From Streptomyces roseoverticillatus (GTDB taxonomy: Bacteria; Actinomycetota; Actinomycetes; Streptomycetales; Streptomycetaceae), in contig NZ_JOFL01000027.1 in assembly GCF_000719265.1 (NCBI RefSeq), positions 7,688 through 71,687 of the forward strand: a stretch of DNA of 64,000 bases, in the 5' to 3' direction. Both the position numbers and the translations under genes were made by a program. Within the stretch, counting starts at the first letter, position 1. Every line of letters starts with the position of its first letter. The notes below the pieces were generated by a model. It saw only the letters and a list, made by a program, of their open reading frames with translations, did no database searches and was not told the DNA's origin. Below are positions 31,199 through 39,336 of this stretch, piece by piece.

Positions 31199-32419
31199 AT
31201 GAGCAGCAACACCGAGGTGCTCGTGACGGGCGTCGGCGGGATCACCCCGCTGGGCGCCGGCATGGCGCGGTCGTGGAAGGGGATGGTCGCCGGCGAGTCC
31301 GGCGTGACGCGGCTCGGCGAGGAGTGGCCGGCGGACCTGCCGGTACGGGTGGCCGGTTCGCTCCCCGTGGATCCGCTGTCGCTGCTGGAGCGCGTGGAGG
31401 CCCGCAAGTGGGACCGGTGCGAGCAGCTCGCGATGATCGGCTCGCGTGAGGCGTGGCAGGACGCCGGGCAGCCGCGGGTGGAGCCCGAACGGCTCGCCGT
31501 CGTCATCGGCACGGGGACCGGCGGCATCCTCACCACCCTCGGCCAGGACGACGTCTACGAGCGGTCGGGGCCGCGCCGGCTCTCCCCGTACGCCGTGCCC
31601 ATGCTGATGCCGAACGGCCCGGCCGCCTGGGTCAGCATGGAGCTGGGTGCGCGGGGCGGCGCGAGGACGCCGGTGAGCGCGTGCGCTTCCGGGGCGGAGG
31701 CGATCGCCATGGGCCTCGACCTGATCCGGGCCGGGCGCGCCGACGTCGTGGTCGCGGGAGGTGTTGAGGCGTCCCTGCACCCGTTCTGCATCGCCGCGTT
31801 CGCGCAGATGAAGGCCCTCTCCACGGACGACGGCGACCCGGCGGCGGTCTCCCGCCCCTTCGACGCCGCCCGCAGCGGCTTCGTCATGGCCGAGGGGTCG
31901 GGCGTGGTGGTCCTGGAGCGCGCCGGGTTCGCCCGGGCCCGCTCGGCCCGCGCGTACGGGAAGCTGGCCGGTGCCGCGGTGTCCTCCAGCGCGCACCACA
32001 TCACCGCTTCGGACGCGGAGGGCCAGGTGCACGCCGTCCGGACGGCCCTGCGCGACGCGGGCCTCGGGCCGCGGGACATCGACAACGTCCACGCGCACGC
32101 CACGTCCACGGAGTCCGGGGACCTGGCCGAGGCGCAGGCGATCACGAGCGCGCTCGGCGGGCACGTGGCGGTCACGGCCACGAAGTCGATGACCGGTCAC
32201 ATGCTGGGCGCGTCCGGCGCGGTGGCCGCGATCGCCGCCCTCCTCACGCTCCGGGACGGCGTGCTGCCCGCGACCCGCAACTTCGAGAAGCCCGGCCCGG
32301 GAATCGACCTGGACGTGGTCCACGGCGAGAGCCGCGCCGGCGACTGGTCGGCGGGGCTGGTGAACTCCTTCGGTTTCGGCGGGCACAACGTCAGCCTCGT
32401 GGTGACCCGCGAGGGCTAG
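31199..32419 (+). CDS. Lone beta-ketoacyl-ACP synthase (FabF-like)
   Basis: A 406-residue thiolase-fold ketosynthase of the KAS II type, catalysing decarboxylative condensation of acyl and malonyl-ACP. The full Cys-His-His triad is present: Cys162 in SACASGAEA, the first His in VHAHATSTESGD, and the second His in KSMTGHMLGASG. RBS GGAGGGG precedes ATG 31199. No acyl carrier protein, ketoreductase, chain-length factor or acyltransferase lies nearby, so it is not part of a type II PKS here. It may serve fatty-acid synthesis as a second FabF or feed an unlinked pathway. The gene is divergent from the 143-residue hypothetical and convergent with the glycosyltransferase. Confidence 0.88.
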   Translation: MSSNTEVLVTGVGGITPLGAGMARSWKGMVAGESGVTRLGEEWPADLPVRVAGSLPVDPLSLLERVEARKWDRCEQLAMIGSREAWQDAGQPRVEPERLAVVIGTGTGGILTTLGQDDVYERSGPRRLSPYAVPMLMPNGPAAWVSMELGARGGARTPVSACASGAEAIAMGLDLIRAGRADVVVAGGVEASLHPFCIAAFAQMKALSTDDGDPAAVSRPFDAARSGFVMAEGSGVVVLERAGFARARSARAYGKLAGAAVSSSAHHITASDAEGQVHAVRTALRDAGLGPRDIDNVHAHATSTESGDLAEAQAITSALGGHVAVTATKSMTGHMLGASGAVAAIAALLTLRDGVLPATRNFEKPGPGIDLDVVHGESRAGDWSAGLVNSFGFGGHNVSLVVTREG

Positions 32420-32477
32420 CCGGCTGCCGTCCACTCGTTCCGCTCGTCGCCGTCACAGTAACGGCACACGAACGATC

Positions 32478-34556
32478 TCAGCGCTTCGTCAGTCGCCTGC
32501 GCACCGCCTTCAGCAGTTCCACCCGGCCGACGCGCAGGGTCAGTGCGTCACGTCCCGGCAGGGGCTTCGCGTACCAGGGGAGGCCGAGTCGCCGCCAGCG
32601 GGCCGGTTTCAGAGACGGCTGGGGCGGTACGGGGACGGACCACTGTCCGGTGGTCGTGGTGAGGCGGAGGGTCAGTTCCCGTTCGCCGGGGGTCGTGCAA
32701 GGGATCCGTACGGTGAAAGCGCCGTCGGAAGGGGCGGGTTCGACCGGGGTGTGCTCTGTCCTGCCGTCCGGGCCCTCGGCGGCGATCGTCAACGCGCCCC
32801 GGGGCAGGCTCGCCAGGCTGCAGCGGCCCTTCACGACGAGGGTGGCGGGGGTGCCGGCCGACCACTGCGCGCCGGTGACGCGCAGGTGCGGCTGTACGCG
32901 GTGGCGGTTCTCGCCCACGTCCAGGGTGAGGTTGCCGTAGGGCTTGGTGGTGAAGAGGGCGATCGCCGTCCCCGCGTCGGTGACGAGCGTGGTCGTCGCG
33001 GTGGTCACGGAATCCGCACGGCTGCTGCCGAGGCGGACTTCCTTCACGATGCCCTGGGCGCCGACGGCGAGCGAGAGGTCCCACAAGCCGGGCGTCAGGG
33101 AGGCGAGGCCGACCGTCACGTCGTAGCCGGCCAGGTCGTACACGTAGAGGCCGCCGTCCTCGTCGGCGCCCAGGCCCGGCGTCGGGGTGTGGCGGACCGG
33201 GAGGCGGCGCTCCGTGGCCGTCCCGCGCTTGCGGAGGATGAGCTCGGTCGTGACGTCGCGCGTGGATACGCGGTGGATGCGGGCGTGGCCCGCGAGGCGC
33301 AGACCGGCGCCGTCGATGTCGGCGGAGTCGACGCGGTGGCGGGCACGCAGCTCGGTGGTGATGTCGTAGCGGTCGTCGGGGATGCCGAGTGCGGAGTCGC
33401 GGAAGTACGGGTAGAGGGCGTAGGCCCGGCCGTCCTGGACCTGTATCTCAGGGCCCGCGGCGGCGGTGGCGGCGAGGGTGGTGATCCCGTAGCTCGCGGC
33501 ACCCCGGTCGAGCTCCCAGCGGACGAGAGTGAGGAGTTCGCCGAGGAGCCGGCGGCGGATGAGGTGGCACCGCAGGCGGACCACGGCGGGCAGGCGGGCG
33601 GCCAGGCCCTCGGTCCAGTGCAGGGCGACCAGGTCGGCCAGCTCGTACAGCAGCTTGCCCTGGACCTCGCGCCGCGGTTCGCGGCTCAGCTGGAGTACGG
33701 CGTCGCGTAGTTCGATCGCGTAGTGGCGGTGCATCAGCGTGTCGCGGCCGGGGCCGGCCGGGACGTGCGCGGCGACGAGCCCGGTCATCTTCCGGAAGAG
33801 GTCCACGCGCGTCCGCGCGCTGTGCTCCTGCGCGGTGATGTTGTTGCCGTCCTCGCGGGCGACCCAGTGGACGCAGTCGTGGTCGGCGACGACGGAGATC
33901 GCGGCGGCCTCGAGATAGGCGGTGGCGACGAACGGCTGGTCCTCGCCGATCGACAGGCCGGTGTCGAAGCGGAGCCGGAGCCGGTCGACCAGCTCGCGGC
34001 GGAACAGCTTCATCGGGTTGAGCGTCCAGTAGACCCGGGAGGCGAACACGTCGGTCCTGGGCTGGTTCCGGCGGAACATCGACCCGGGCGCGCGGCGGCC
34101 GCCCTCCCCCACGATCCGCCCGAGGACGACGTCGGAGCCGTTCTCGTCCGCCGCCGCGACCATGCGCTCCAGGGCCTCGGACCCCAGGTGGTCGTCCGCG
34201 TCGAGGAAGAAGACGTAGCGCCCGGTCGCGCGGTCCAGCCCGAGGTTGCGCGGGCCCGCCGGACCGCCGGAGTTCGGCTGGTGGATCACGTGCATCCGCG
34301 GCGCCCGCTCCGCCAGGCGGTCCAGTTCGCCCGCCGTGCCGTCCGTGGAGCCGTCGTCGACCGCTATCAGCTCGATCCGGTCCGCCCCCAGGGACTGGCC
34401 GAGGACGGAGCCGACGCTGCGGGTCACGTACGGCATGGCGTCGAACGCGGCGATGATGACCGTGACTTCGGGCGCAGGCACAGCAACAGGCTCCGCCCGC
34501 GGGCCCCGCGGACTCCACAGTTCCGCAGTTTCCGCAATTCGGATTGGGTTTTTCAA
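32478..34556 (-). CDS. Family 2 glycosyltransferase with long C-terminal beta-rich region
   Basis: A 692-residue GT-A enzyme. Residues 28-250 hold the GT2 fold: VTVIIAAFDAMPYVTRSVGS, VDDGSTDGT, QPNSGGPAGPRN and the DxD-containing FFLDADDH. Residues 250-380 are helical. The last 300 residues are beta-rich with repeats of a strand pattern, like the accessory domains of teichoic-acid or capsule glycosyltransferases. A role in cell-wall polymer glycosylation is plausible. The long frame begins at TTG 34556, which lacks a ribosome site; GTG 34481 has GGAG at suitable spacing and retains the whole GT domain. It is divergent from the alpha/beta hydrolase across an iron-box-like palindrome. Confidence 0.85.
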   Translation of the reverse strand: MKNPIRIAETAELWSPRGPRAEPVAVPAPEVTVIIAAFDAMPYVTRSVGSVLGQSLGADRIELIAVDDGSTDGTAGELDRLAERAPRMHVIHQPNSGGPAGPRNLGLDRATGRYVFFLDADDHLGSEALERMVAAADENGSDVVLGRIVGEGGRRAPGSMFRRNQPRTDVFASRVYWTLNPMKLFRRELVDRLRLRFDTGLSIGEDQPFVATAYLEAAAISVVADHDCVHWVAREDGNNITAQEHSARTRVDLFRKMTGLVAAHVPAGPGRDTLMHRHYAIELRDAVLQLSREPRREVQGKLLYELADLVALHWTEGLAARLPAVVRLRCHLIRRRLLGELLTLVRWELDRGAASYGITTLAATAAAGPEIQVQDGRAYALYPYFRDSALGIPDDRYDITTELRARHRVDSADIDGAGLRLAGHARIHRVSTRDVTTELILRKRGTATERRLPVRHTPTPGLGADEDGGLYVYDLAGYDVTVGLASLTPGLWDLSLAVGAQGIVKEVRLGSSRADSVTTATTTLVTDAGTAIALFTTKPYGNLTLDVGENRHRVQPHLRVTGAQWSAGTPATLVVKGRCSLASLPRGALTIAAEGPDGRTEHTPVEPAPSDGAFTVRIPCTTPGERELTLRLTTTTGQWSVPVPPQPSLKPARWRRLGLPWYAKPLPGRDALTLRVGRVELLKAVRRRLTKR

Positions 34557-34585
34557 GGAAAAGGCGACACCGGGACCACCTCACA

Positions 34586-34608
34586 CGTAACTTAGGCTAA
34601 CCTAAGTT
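34586..34608. promoter_or_regulatory. Iron-box-like palindrome (DmdR/IdeR type)
   Basis: AACTTAGG-CTAA-CCTAAGTT (34589-34608) is an 8-bp perfect palindrome. The inner TTAGGCTAACCTAA matches the right part of the actinobacterial iron-box consensus TTAGGTTAGGCTNACCTAA; over the 19 bases from 34586, sixteen positions agree. It lies about 25 bases before the hydrolase ATG and upstream of the divergent glycosyltransferase, so repression by an iron-loaded DtxR-family protein is likely. Confidence 0.75.
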
Positions 34609-34632
34609 CCCCCTTCGCCGAGGACGGTCACG

Positions 34633-35598
34633 ATGCAGCGACTGCAGCACAGCCAGGGCATGCCCGGTACCGCACGGACCCGTGACGGCCGGGAGTTGCA
34701 CTTCATGGAGCTCGCAGGCCCGGCCGGCGGCGCCCCCGCGACGGTGGTGTTCGAGGGCGGCCTGGCGTCGGTCCGCTCGTACTGGGCTCTCGTCCAGCAG
34801 GCCGTGGCGGGCTCGGCGCGGGCAGTGGTCTACGACCGCAGCGGCCTCGGCCGCAGCGCCCCCGACCCGTCGGGACAGCGCCGTCTCGCCCGGCTCGCCG
34901 ACGACTTGGGCGAGCTGCTCGACCACCTCGGCCCGGGCCCGTACGTACTGGTCGGGCACAGCTGGGGCGGCCCCGTCGTACGGCTCGCCGCGGCGGCCCG
35001 GCCCGGGCGGATCGCCGGCCTGGTATTGGTCGACCCCACGGACGAGGCCTGCGACCTGCTCTTCGATCGTTCCATCCGCCGCCTGGAGAAGATCCGGTAC
35101 GGGGCCGCCCTGCTGCTGGCGCGCCTGGGGCTGCTCGGCCTGCTCTTCCGCAAGGTGACCGCCGCCCTGCCGCCCGACGCCGCCGCCGACATGCGCGCGG
35201 AGGCGTTCACCGTCGCGACGATGCGCACGATGGGCGCCGAACAGGCCGGCATCGCGGCGGACCTGCGCGCCCTGCGCGACCACCCGCCGGCCCTCGGCGA
35301 CATCCCCGTCACGGTCATCTCCGCGACCCTGCCCACCCCGGGCATGAGCGCGCAGGCCCGCGCGTCCGTGAACGCGGCGCACGCCCACCGGGCCGGTCAG
35401 TCGCCCCGCGGGCGGCACGTCCTCGCGCGGCACGCGGACCACATGGTGCCGACGGCGGAACCCGGCATCGTGGTGGCGGAAGTCGAGCGCCTGCTGGGAG
35501 CGGCGGCCGCTGTTCCGGAGGAGCCAGCCGTCCCGGAGGAGGCAGCCGTCCCGGAGAAAGCAGGGCAGCAGGATCAGAACGGGCAGGTCGCGTCATAG
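34633..35598 (+). CDS. Alpha/beta hydrolase, probably iron-regulated
   Basis: A 321-residue alpha/beta-hydrolase fold protein. The nucleophile elbow is GHSWGG near residue 115, preceded by the oxyanion strand VVFEGGLASVRSYW and VVYDRSGLGRSAPD. The final catalytic His is expected in RHADHMVPT near 274, and the acid in VLVDPTDEA or nearby. No signal peptide. The last 30 residues are a Pro/Glu/Ala-rich tail with two VPEE units and are likely disordered. The substrate is unknown. An iron-box-like palindrome sits directly upstream, so the enzyme may be made under iron limitation and could act on a ferric-siderophore ester or similar, which is inference only. Confidence 0.82.
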   Translation: MQRLQHSQGMPGTARTRDGRELHFMELAGPAGGAPATVVFEGGLASVRSYWALVQQAVAGSARAVVYDRSGLGRSAPDPSGQRRLARLADDLGELLDHLGPGPYVLVGHSWGGPVVRLAAAARPGRIAGLVLVDPTDEACDLLFDRSIRRLEKIRYGAALLLARLGLLGLLFRKVTAALPPDAAADMRAEAFTVATMRTMGAEQAGIAADLRALRDHPPALGDIPVTVISATLPTPGMSAQARASVNAAHAHRAGQSPRGRHVLARHADHMVPTAEPGIVVAEVERLLGAAAAVPEEPAVPEEAAVPEKAGQQDQNGQVAS

Positions 35599-35637
35599 CG
35601 GGATAGATTGGGCGGAGGTCCACGAGAGGAGACCCGC

Positions 35638-35715
35638 ATGTCCTCCAAGCGACGCCGCAAGAAGAAGGCCCGCGCCCGCAAGGCCGCCAACCACGGCAGG
35701 CGCCCCCAGTGCTGA
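35638..35715 (+). CDS. Ribosomal protein bL37 (25 residues)
   Basis: A very small gene for a 25-residue, Arg/Lys-rich peptide that starts MSSKRRRKKKAR and ends ANHGRRPQC. The ending is close to ANHGKRPNA of mycobacterial bL37, the small actinobacterial 50S protein seen in cryo-EM structures of mycobacterial ribosomes, and length and charge also agree. It sits near helix 15/16 of 23S rRNA in that structure. RBS GAGGAG lies 7 bases before the ATG. It follows the alpha/beta hydrolase by 39 bases on the same strand but the steady coding and good ribosome site suggest independent expression. Too short for routine gene finders. Confidence 0.8.
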   Translation: MSSKRRRKKKARARKAANHGRRPQC

Positions 35716-35759
35716 GCACACGGGCCTGAGCCCTCAGCGCTGAGGGCGGCCCGTCAGCC

Positions 35760-35799
35760 GCTATGCACGTCGGTCGCTATGCACGTCGGTCGCTATGCC
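35760..35799. repeat. Tandem 16-bp repeat at the end of the reductase gene
   Basis: GCTATGCACGTCGGTC occurs at 35760-35775 and 35776-35791, followed by a partial third copy GCTATGCC. The array spans the stop codon of the saccharopine-dehydrogenase-like gene and looks like slippage duplication. Confidence 0.8.
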
Positions 35800-36979
35800 G
35801 GACACGGAACCGGATCCCGGCCGTCTCCAACCGCCCGATCAGCGCGTCCCCCATGGCCGTGGCCGTCGTGACCTGCCCCGACGTCTTCGGCAGGTCGTCC
35901 AGGGCGAGGCACAGCGACGCCTCCGCGAGGATCTTCGCCGTCTCTCCGTAGCCCGGGTCGCCGCCCGCGACCTCGGTGAACACGCGCCGCCCGCCCCCTT
36001 CGCCCACGGCCCGCACCTGGAACCAGGCGCGGGCCCGCTGCTCCGCGCTCGGCCCACGGCCCGGCTCGTAGCGGCGGGAGATCCAGGAGCGGACGGGAGC
36101 GACCTGCGCGGCGGCCGCCAGCGCGCCCACGCCGACCGGCCCGGCCAGCGCCATGGGCAGCGTCTTCACGGACGCGTAGTGCCGGTAGCGGAAATCGGGG
36201 CCGTAGCGTTCCAGCGCCGCGGCCGAACGGCGTACGACCTGGGGATCGAGCGTGGGCAGCGGCAGCGCCCACGTGCCCGTCTCCTTGCTGAACCGCGGCG
36301 CTCCCAGCGGAGCCCTGACCCGGCGCCCGGCCGGGCGCGGCTCGTACCGGCTCCGCTCCTCCGCCGCGGCCTTCGCCTGCCGCTGCCGCGAGGCGATCAG
36401 CATCGACGTGGCCAGCGTCCCGCCGGAGACGAGCCCCGACGCCCGAACGAAGCCGTCGACCGTCAGCGGCACTCCCTCCGGCAACCGCCCGACGGTGAAG
36501 TACGCGAGGAGGTCGTGCGGCGCCGAGTCGAAGCCGCAGGCGTGCACGATCCGGGCGCCGGTCCTGCGGGCCTCGGCATCGTGACGTACGTAGGTGAGGT
36601 CCACGAACTCCGGCTCGCCCGTGAGGTCGGTGTAGTCGGTGCCGGCTTCCGCGCAGGCCGCCACCAGCTCCCGGCCGTAGCGGATGTACGGGCCCACGGT
36701 CGAGGCGACGACGTGCGCGGACCCGGCCAGTTCACGCATGGCGGCCGGGTCGGCCGCATCCGCGGTGACGAGGGCCGGCTCGGCGGCCCGTACGGGGTCG
36801 AGCGCGGCCAGCCGCTCGCGGAGCTGCTCCAGCTTCACCCGGCTGCGCCCGGCGAGCGCCCACCGGAACCCCTCCGGGGCGTTCTCCAGCAGGTATTCGG
36901 CGGTCAGCTGCCCGACGAACCCCGTGGCACCGAAGAGCACAAGGTCGTACGGCCGTTCAGAGCCGTCCCGCCGGTTCAT
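35777..36979 (-). CDS. Saccharopine-dehydrogenase-like reductase (trans-acting enoyl reductase family)
   Basis: A 400-residue NAD(P)-dependent protein of the saccharopine-dehydrogenase-like family that includes the mycobacterial trans-acting enoyl reductase. The Rossmann start YDLVLFGATGFVGQLTAEYL lies at residues 11-30. Downstream come the conserved blocks VVASTVGPYIRYGRELVAAC, TDYTDLTGE and IVHACGFDSAPHDL. The C-terminus KTSGQVTTATAMGDALIGRL is also typical of the family. Substrate is uncertain; in mycobacteria the relative acts on lipid intermediates. ATG 36979 follows GGAGGC and marks the family start; the frame further upstream is not conserved. The stop lies within a 16-bp tandem repeat. 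Confidence 0.82.
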   Translation of the reverse strand: MNRRDGSERPYDLVLFGATGFVGQLTAEYLLENAPEGFRWALAGRSRVKLEQLRERLAALDPVRAAEPALVTADAADPAAMRELAGSAHVVASTVGPYIRYGRELVAACAEAGTDYTDLTGEPEFVDLTYVRHDAEARRTGARIVHACGFDSAPHDLLAYFTVGRLPEGVPLTVDGFVRASGLVSGGTLATSMLIASRQRQAKAAAEERSRYEPRPAGRRVRAPLGAPRFSKETGTWALPLPTLDPQVVRRSAAALERYGPDFRYRHYASVKTLPMALAGPVGVGALAAAAQVAPVRSWISRRYEPGRGPSAEQRARAWFQVRAVGEGGGRRVFTEVAGGDPGYGETAKILAEASLCLALDDLPKTSGQVTTATAMGDALIGRLETAGIRFRVRHSDRRA

Positions 36980-37327
36980 GGAGCCTCCGGCCGAGTCCGC
37001 TGCGATCGAAGTCACCGGGCATACGTCCCTTCTCACGTCCGAACAGCATCGAACCCATTGTCCACATCCGGCTGACGCGTGCTCAGGAAACGCCGACGCC
37101 TCGCTTCCGGCCGGCCCCGGCCCCGGACGCACGCCCGGCGCCCCCGGACGCGCGGCGCCGCAGCCACGCACGCGGCGGAGCCGTATGCCCATGCACGAAC
37201 CGGTGGTGGGGGCCGGTTCCGGTCGGTACGGCCGGCCGCCGGCCCCATGCTCATGTGCGGACAGCGCGGTTCTCAGGGGCGAACCGTTCGCCTCCCCGAC
37301 ACCACGCGCAGAAACGGCAGGACGACC
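36980..37327. other. 348-base intergenic region
   Basis: Lies between the divergent reductase and repeat-protein genes and must hold both promoters. It is very GC-rich. Open frames exist on both strands but lack ribosome sites and family features. No clear operator seen. Confidence 0.45.
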
Positions 37328-37870
37328 ATGCCAGTGCACCCGCTCCCGCTCGCCCGGCGGTCCGCGATCCTCGTAGCCGCCGCCACACTGGTGGTCCTGG
37401 CCCCCGGCACGGGCCGGGCCGACTCCCCGTCACCGGCACCGATCAAGAACGAGGGGGCCGGGTGGTACCTCGACAGCGGCAGTGACACCTCCTCCGCGAA
37501 GGCGCCCTCGCACACCTCCAAGTACACGGGCGAGCCGGCGTCGGCGCCCGGCAACCTGAAGTGGTCCTACGACGCCTCCACCAAGCTCATCAAGAACGAG
37601 GCGAACGGCTGGTACCTCGGCAGCGGCGGCGACTCCTCGTCCGCCAAGGCCCCCGCGTACACGACGAAGTACACGGGCGACCCGGCCTCCGCTCCCCCGC
37701 AGCTCAAGTGGTCCTACGACGCCTCCACGAAGCTCATCAAGAACGAGGGGAACGGCTGGTACCTCGGCAGCGGGGGCGACGACTACGGCAAGGCGCCCGC
37801 GTACACCACGAAGTACACCGGCAGCCCGGCGTCGGCGCCCGCGCAGCTGAAGTGGGCGATATCGTCCTAG
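37328..37870 (+). CDS. Secreted protein of three tandem 49-residue repeats
   Basis: A 180-residue exported protein. The signal peptide (RRSAILVAAATLVVLAPGTGRA) ends near residue 32. The mature part is three copies of a 49-residue unit starting at IKNE, each with GWYLxSGxDxxxxKAP, a tyrosine/threonine-rich YTTKYTG block and ASAPxxLKW. The spacing is exactly 147 bases (37442, 37589, 37736). WYL and LKW aromatic motifs with three-fold symmetry suggest a beta-trefoil or other carbohydrate-binding fold, like a simplified ricin domain; this is inference. The protein ends LKWAISS. A strong hairpin follows. I recognise no named family. It would be secreted or cell-surface bound. Confidence 0.78.
   Translation: MPVHPLPLARRSAILVAAATLVVLAPGTGRADSPSPAPIKNEGAGWYLDSGSDTSSAKAPSHTSKYTGEPASAPGNLKWSYDASTKLIKNEANGWYLGSGGDSSSAKAPAYTTKYTGDPASAPPQLKWSYDASTKLIKNEGNGWYLGSGGDDYGKAPAYTTKYTGSPASAPAQLKWAISS
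37442..37860 (+). repeat. Three in-frame 147-bp tandem repeats
   Basis: Units start at 37442, 37589 and 37736, with exact 147-bp period; the last is shorter. Junction sequences such as AAGTGGTCCTACGACGCCTC are nearly identical between copies, so the expansion is recent or kept alike by recombination. Confidence 0.9.
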
Positions 37871-37875
37871 GTTCC

Positions 37876-37907
37876 CCGGGGTCCCCCAAGTCCCAGGGGG
37901 ACCCCGG
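37876..37907 (+). terminator. Perfect hairpin after the repeat-protein gene
   Basis: CCGGGGTCCCCC and GGGGGACCCCGG form a 12-bp perfect stem with an 8-base loop, five bases past the stop codon. It is likely a terminator for the repeat-protein gene. Confidence 0.8.
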
Positions 37908-37971
37908 CCGTCCGGCAGCTCCGCAGGGGACGCGGTTCAGTGCTGTCGTCCGCCGCCGCCTCGCCGCCCTG

Positions 37972-38580
37972 TTACGAGCGCAGTTCCAGGGTGATGTGCG
38001 GGGAGAGAGCGCGCAGGAAGCCGGGTGCGTCAAAGAGTTCGCCGGCGCTGGCGACGCCGACCGTGCGGGTCTGTCCGGTGAGGATGCGCCCGCCGGCCCG
38101 GTGGACCGCTTCGACTGCGAGGGGCGCGGTGACGGCGTAGATGTCCTGGCCGCGGGCTACGGCGCGTCGTTCGGTGTTACCGGATCGGACGACGACGTCG
38201 ACGAGGAAGGTCTGCGCGGAGCGCCCGTGGTCGTCGACGGCGGTGGGAGCCGGGGTGTCCGGGGCCAGGACGCCACCGACCGCCTCGGTCGTCATGTAGG
38301 TGCGCACCTCGGGGATGGGCAGGTGGCTGGGGATCGTGACGACGTCGGCCATCGTGAACTCGCCGACGACCGTCCGCGGCCCCATCGGGTCGGAGAAGGT
38401 CCACTTCACGGTGGGCAGGTCGTCGTTGTGGTACTCCAGCTGCCCGTTCCTGAAGCGGACGCGGCGGCCACCACCCCGCTCCACGGAGACCTTGCCCGCG
38501 GCCCGCGTCCCCTCCGTGGGCTCCCAGCTGTTCAGCCCGTACGCGATGTGCGCCTCGTCGGCCTCGGTCCAGTCGCGCAT
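37972..38580 (-). CDS. C-terminal half of a saccharopine-dehydrogenase-like protein, probable remnant
   Basis: A 202-residue frame that resembles only the C-terminal part of saccharopine-dehydrogenase-like proteins: GLNSWEPTEGTRAAGK, the middle region with MTTEAVGGVLAPDTPAP, and the end DIYAVTAPLAVEAVHRAGG and ASAGELFDAPGFLRAL. The N-terminal Rossmann domain with the GATGxxG motif is absent, and the frame upstream of ATG 38580 is the antisense of the LysE gene. There is no ribosome site. I read it as a 5'-deleted copy, possibly still translated. A full-length member of the same broad family lies at 35777-36979, but the two are not close copies. The LysE gene begins 69 bases upstream on the other strand. 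Confidence 0.65.
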   Translation of the reverse strand: MRDWTEADEAHIAYGLNSWEPTEGTRAAGKVSVERGGGRRVRFRNGQLEYHNDDLPTVKWTFSDPMGPRTVVGEFTMADVVTIPSHLPIPEVRTYMTTEAVGGVLAPDTPAPTAVDDHGRSAQTFLVDVVVRSGNTERRAVARGQDIYAVTAPLAVEAVHRAGGRILTGQTRTVGVASAGELFDAPGFLRALSPHITLELRS

Positions 38581-38649
38581 CGCTGGATTTCTGCCCGATT
38601 CCGGGCAGGAAATAGGGAGTTTGCGGTTCCGGCAGTACAGTGGCCGCCC

Positions 38650-39315
38650 ATGATCACACTCTCCGCCCTGGGATCCTTCGCCCTGATCGTGGGGCTCCTC
38701 ACCCTCACGCCCGGCCTCGACACCGCCCTCATCCTGCGTACCGCTGCCCTCGGCCACCGCAGGCGCGCCTGGGGCGTGGTGCTCGGGATCCAGACCGGCA
38801 CCCTCGCCTGGGGCGTGCTCAGCTCGCTCGGCATCACCGCCCTGCTGACCGCCTCCCACCTCGCCTACACGATCCTCCGCTGGGTGGGTGCCGCCTATCT
38901 GGTGTGGATGGGAGGCCGGATGCTCATACCGGCCCTGCGCCGGCGGGTCGCCGGTGCGGACTCCGGCGCCTCCGAGCCCGCCGAGTCCTCCGATGACGCC
39001 GACACGGTGGAAGTCGGCGGCTTCCGGGCCGGCTGGCGGCGGGGCGTCGTGACCAACCTGCTCAACCCCAAGATGGGCGCCTTCTACGTGGCCGTCCTGC
39101 CGCAGTTCATCCCGGCCGGTGCCCCGCACGTGGCGACCGGCACCCTGCTGGCCGGCGTGCACATCGTGTTCGCCTCGCTCTGGGCGGCCGTCCTGATCGC
39201 CTTCGCGCGGGCGCTCCGCACCACCCTCCGGAAGCCCTCGGCGCGCCGGGTCCTGGACCGGATCACCGGCACCGTCATCGCCGCCTTCGGGGTCCGGCTC
39301 GCCCTGGGCGACTGA
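38650..39315 (+). CDS. LysE/RhtB-family amino acid exporter
   Basis: A 221-residue membrane exporter of the LysE/RhtB family, usual size 200-220, with six hydrophobic segments. The opening LGSFALIVGLLTLTPGLDTALILR is the family signature, with the TPGLD loop after the first helix. The second conserved block is GVVTNLLNPKMGAFYVAVLPQF. A polar loop of about 35 residues between helices 3 and 4 (ESSDDADTVE) is longer than usual. It exports amino acids or their analogues; the cargo is not readable. ATG 38650 is the family start. It diverges from the reductase remnant and converges with the 271-residue membrane protein. Confidence 0.88.
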   Translation: MITLSALGSFALIVGLLTLTPGLDTALILRTAALGHRRRAWGVVLGIQTGTLAWGVLSSLGITALLTASHLAYTILRWVGAAYLVWMGGRMLIPALRRRVAGADSGASEPAESSDDADTVEVGGFRAGWRRGVVTNLLNPKMGAFYVAVLPQFIPAGAPHVATGTLLAGVHIVFASLWAAVLIAFARALRTTLRKPSARRVLDRITGTVIAAFGVRLALGD

Positions 39316-39336
39316 CCCGAGGTCCCGCCCGGCCGG

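Noticed and set aside
31199..32419. Type II PKS cluster seed
   Set aside because: No chain-length factor, ACP or ketoreductase nearby; FabF-like protein alone.
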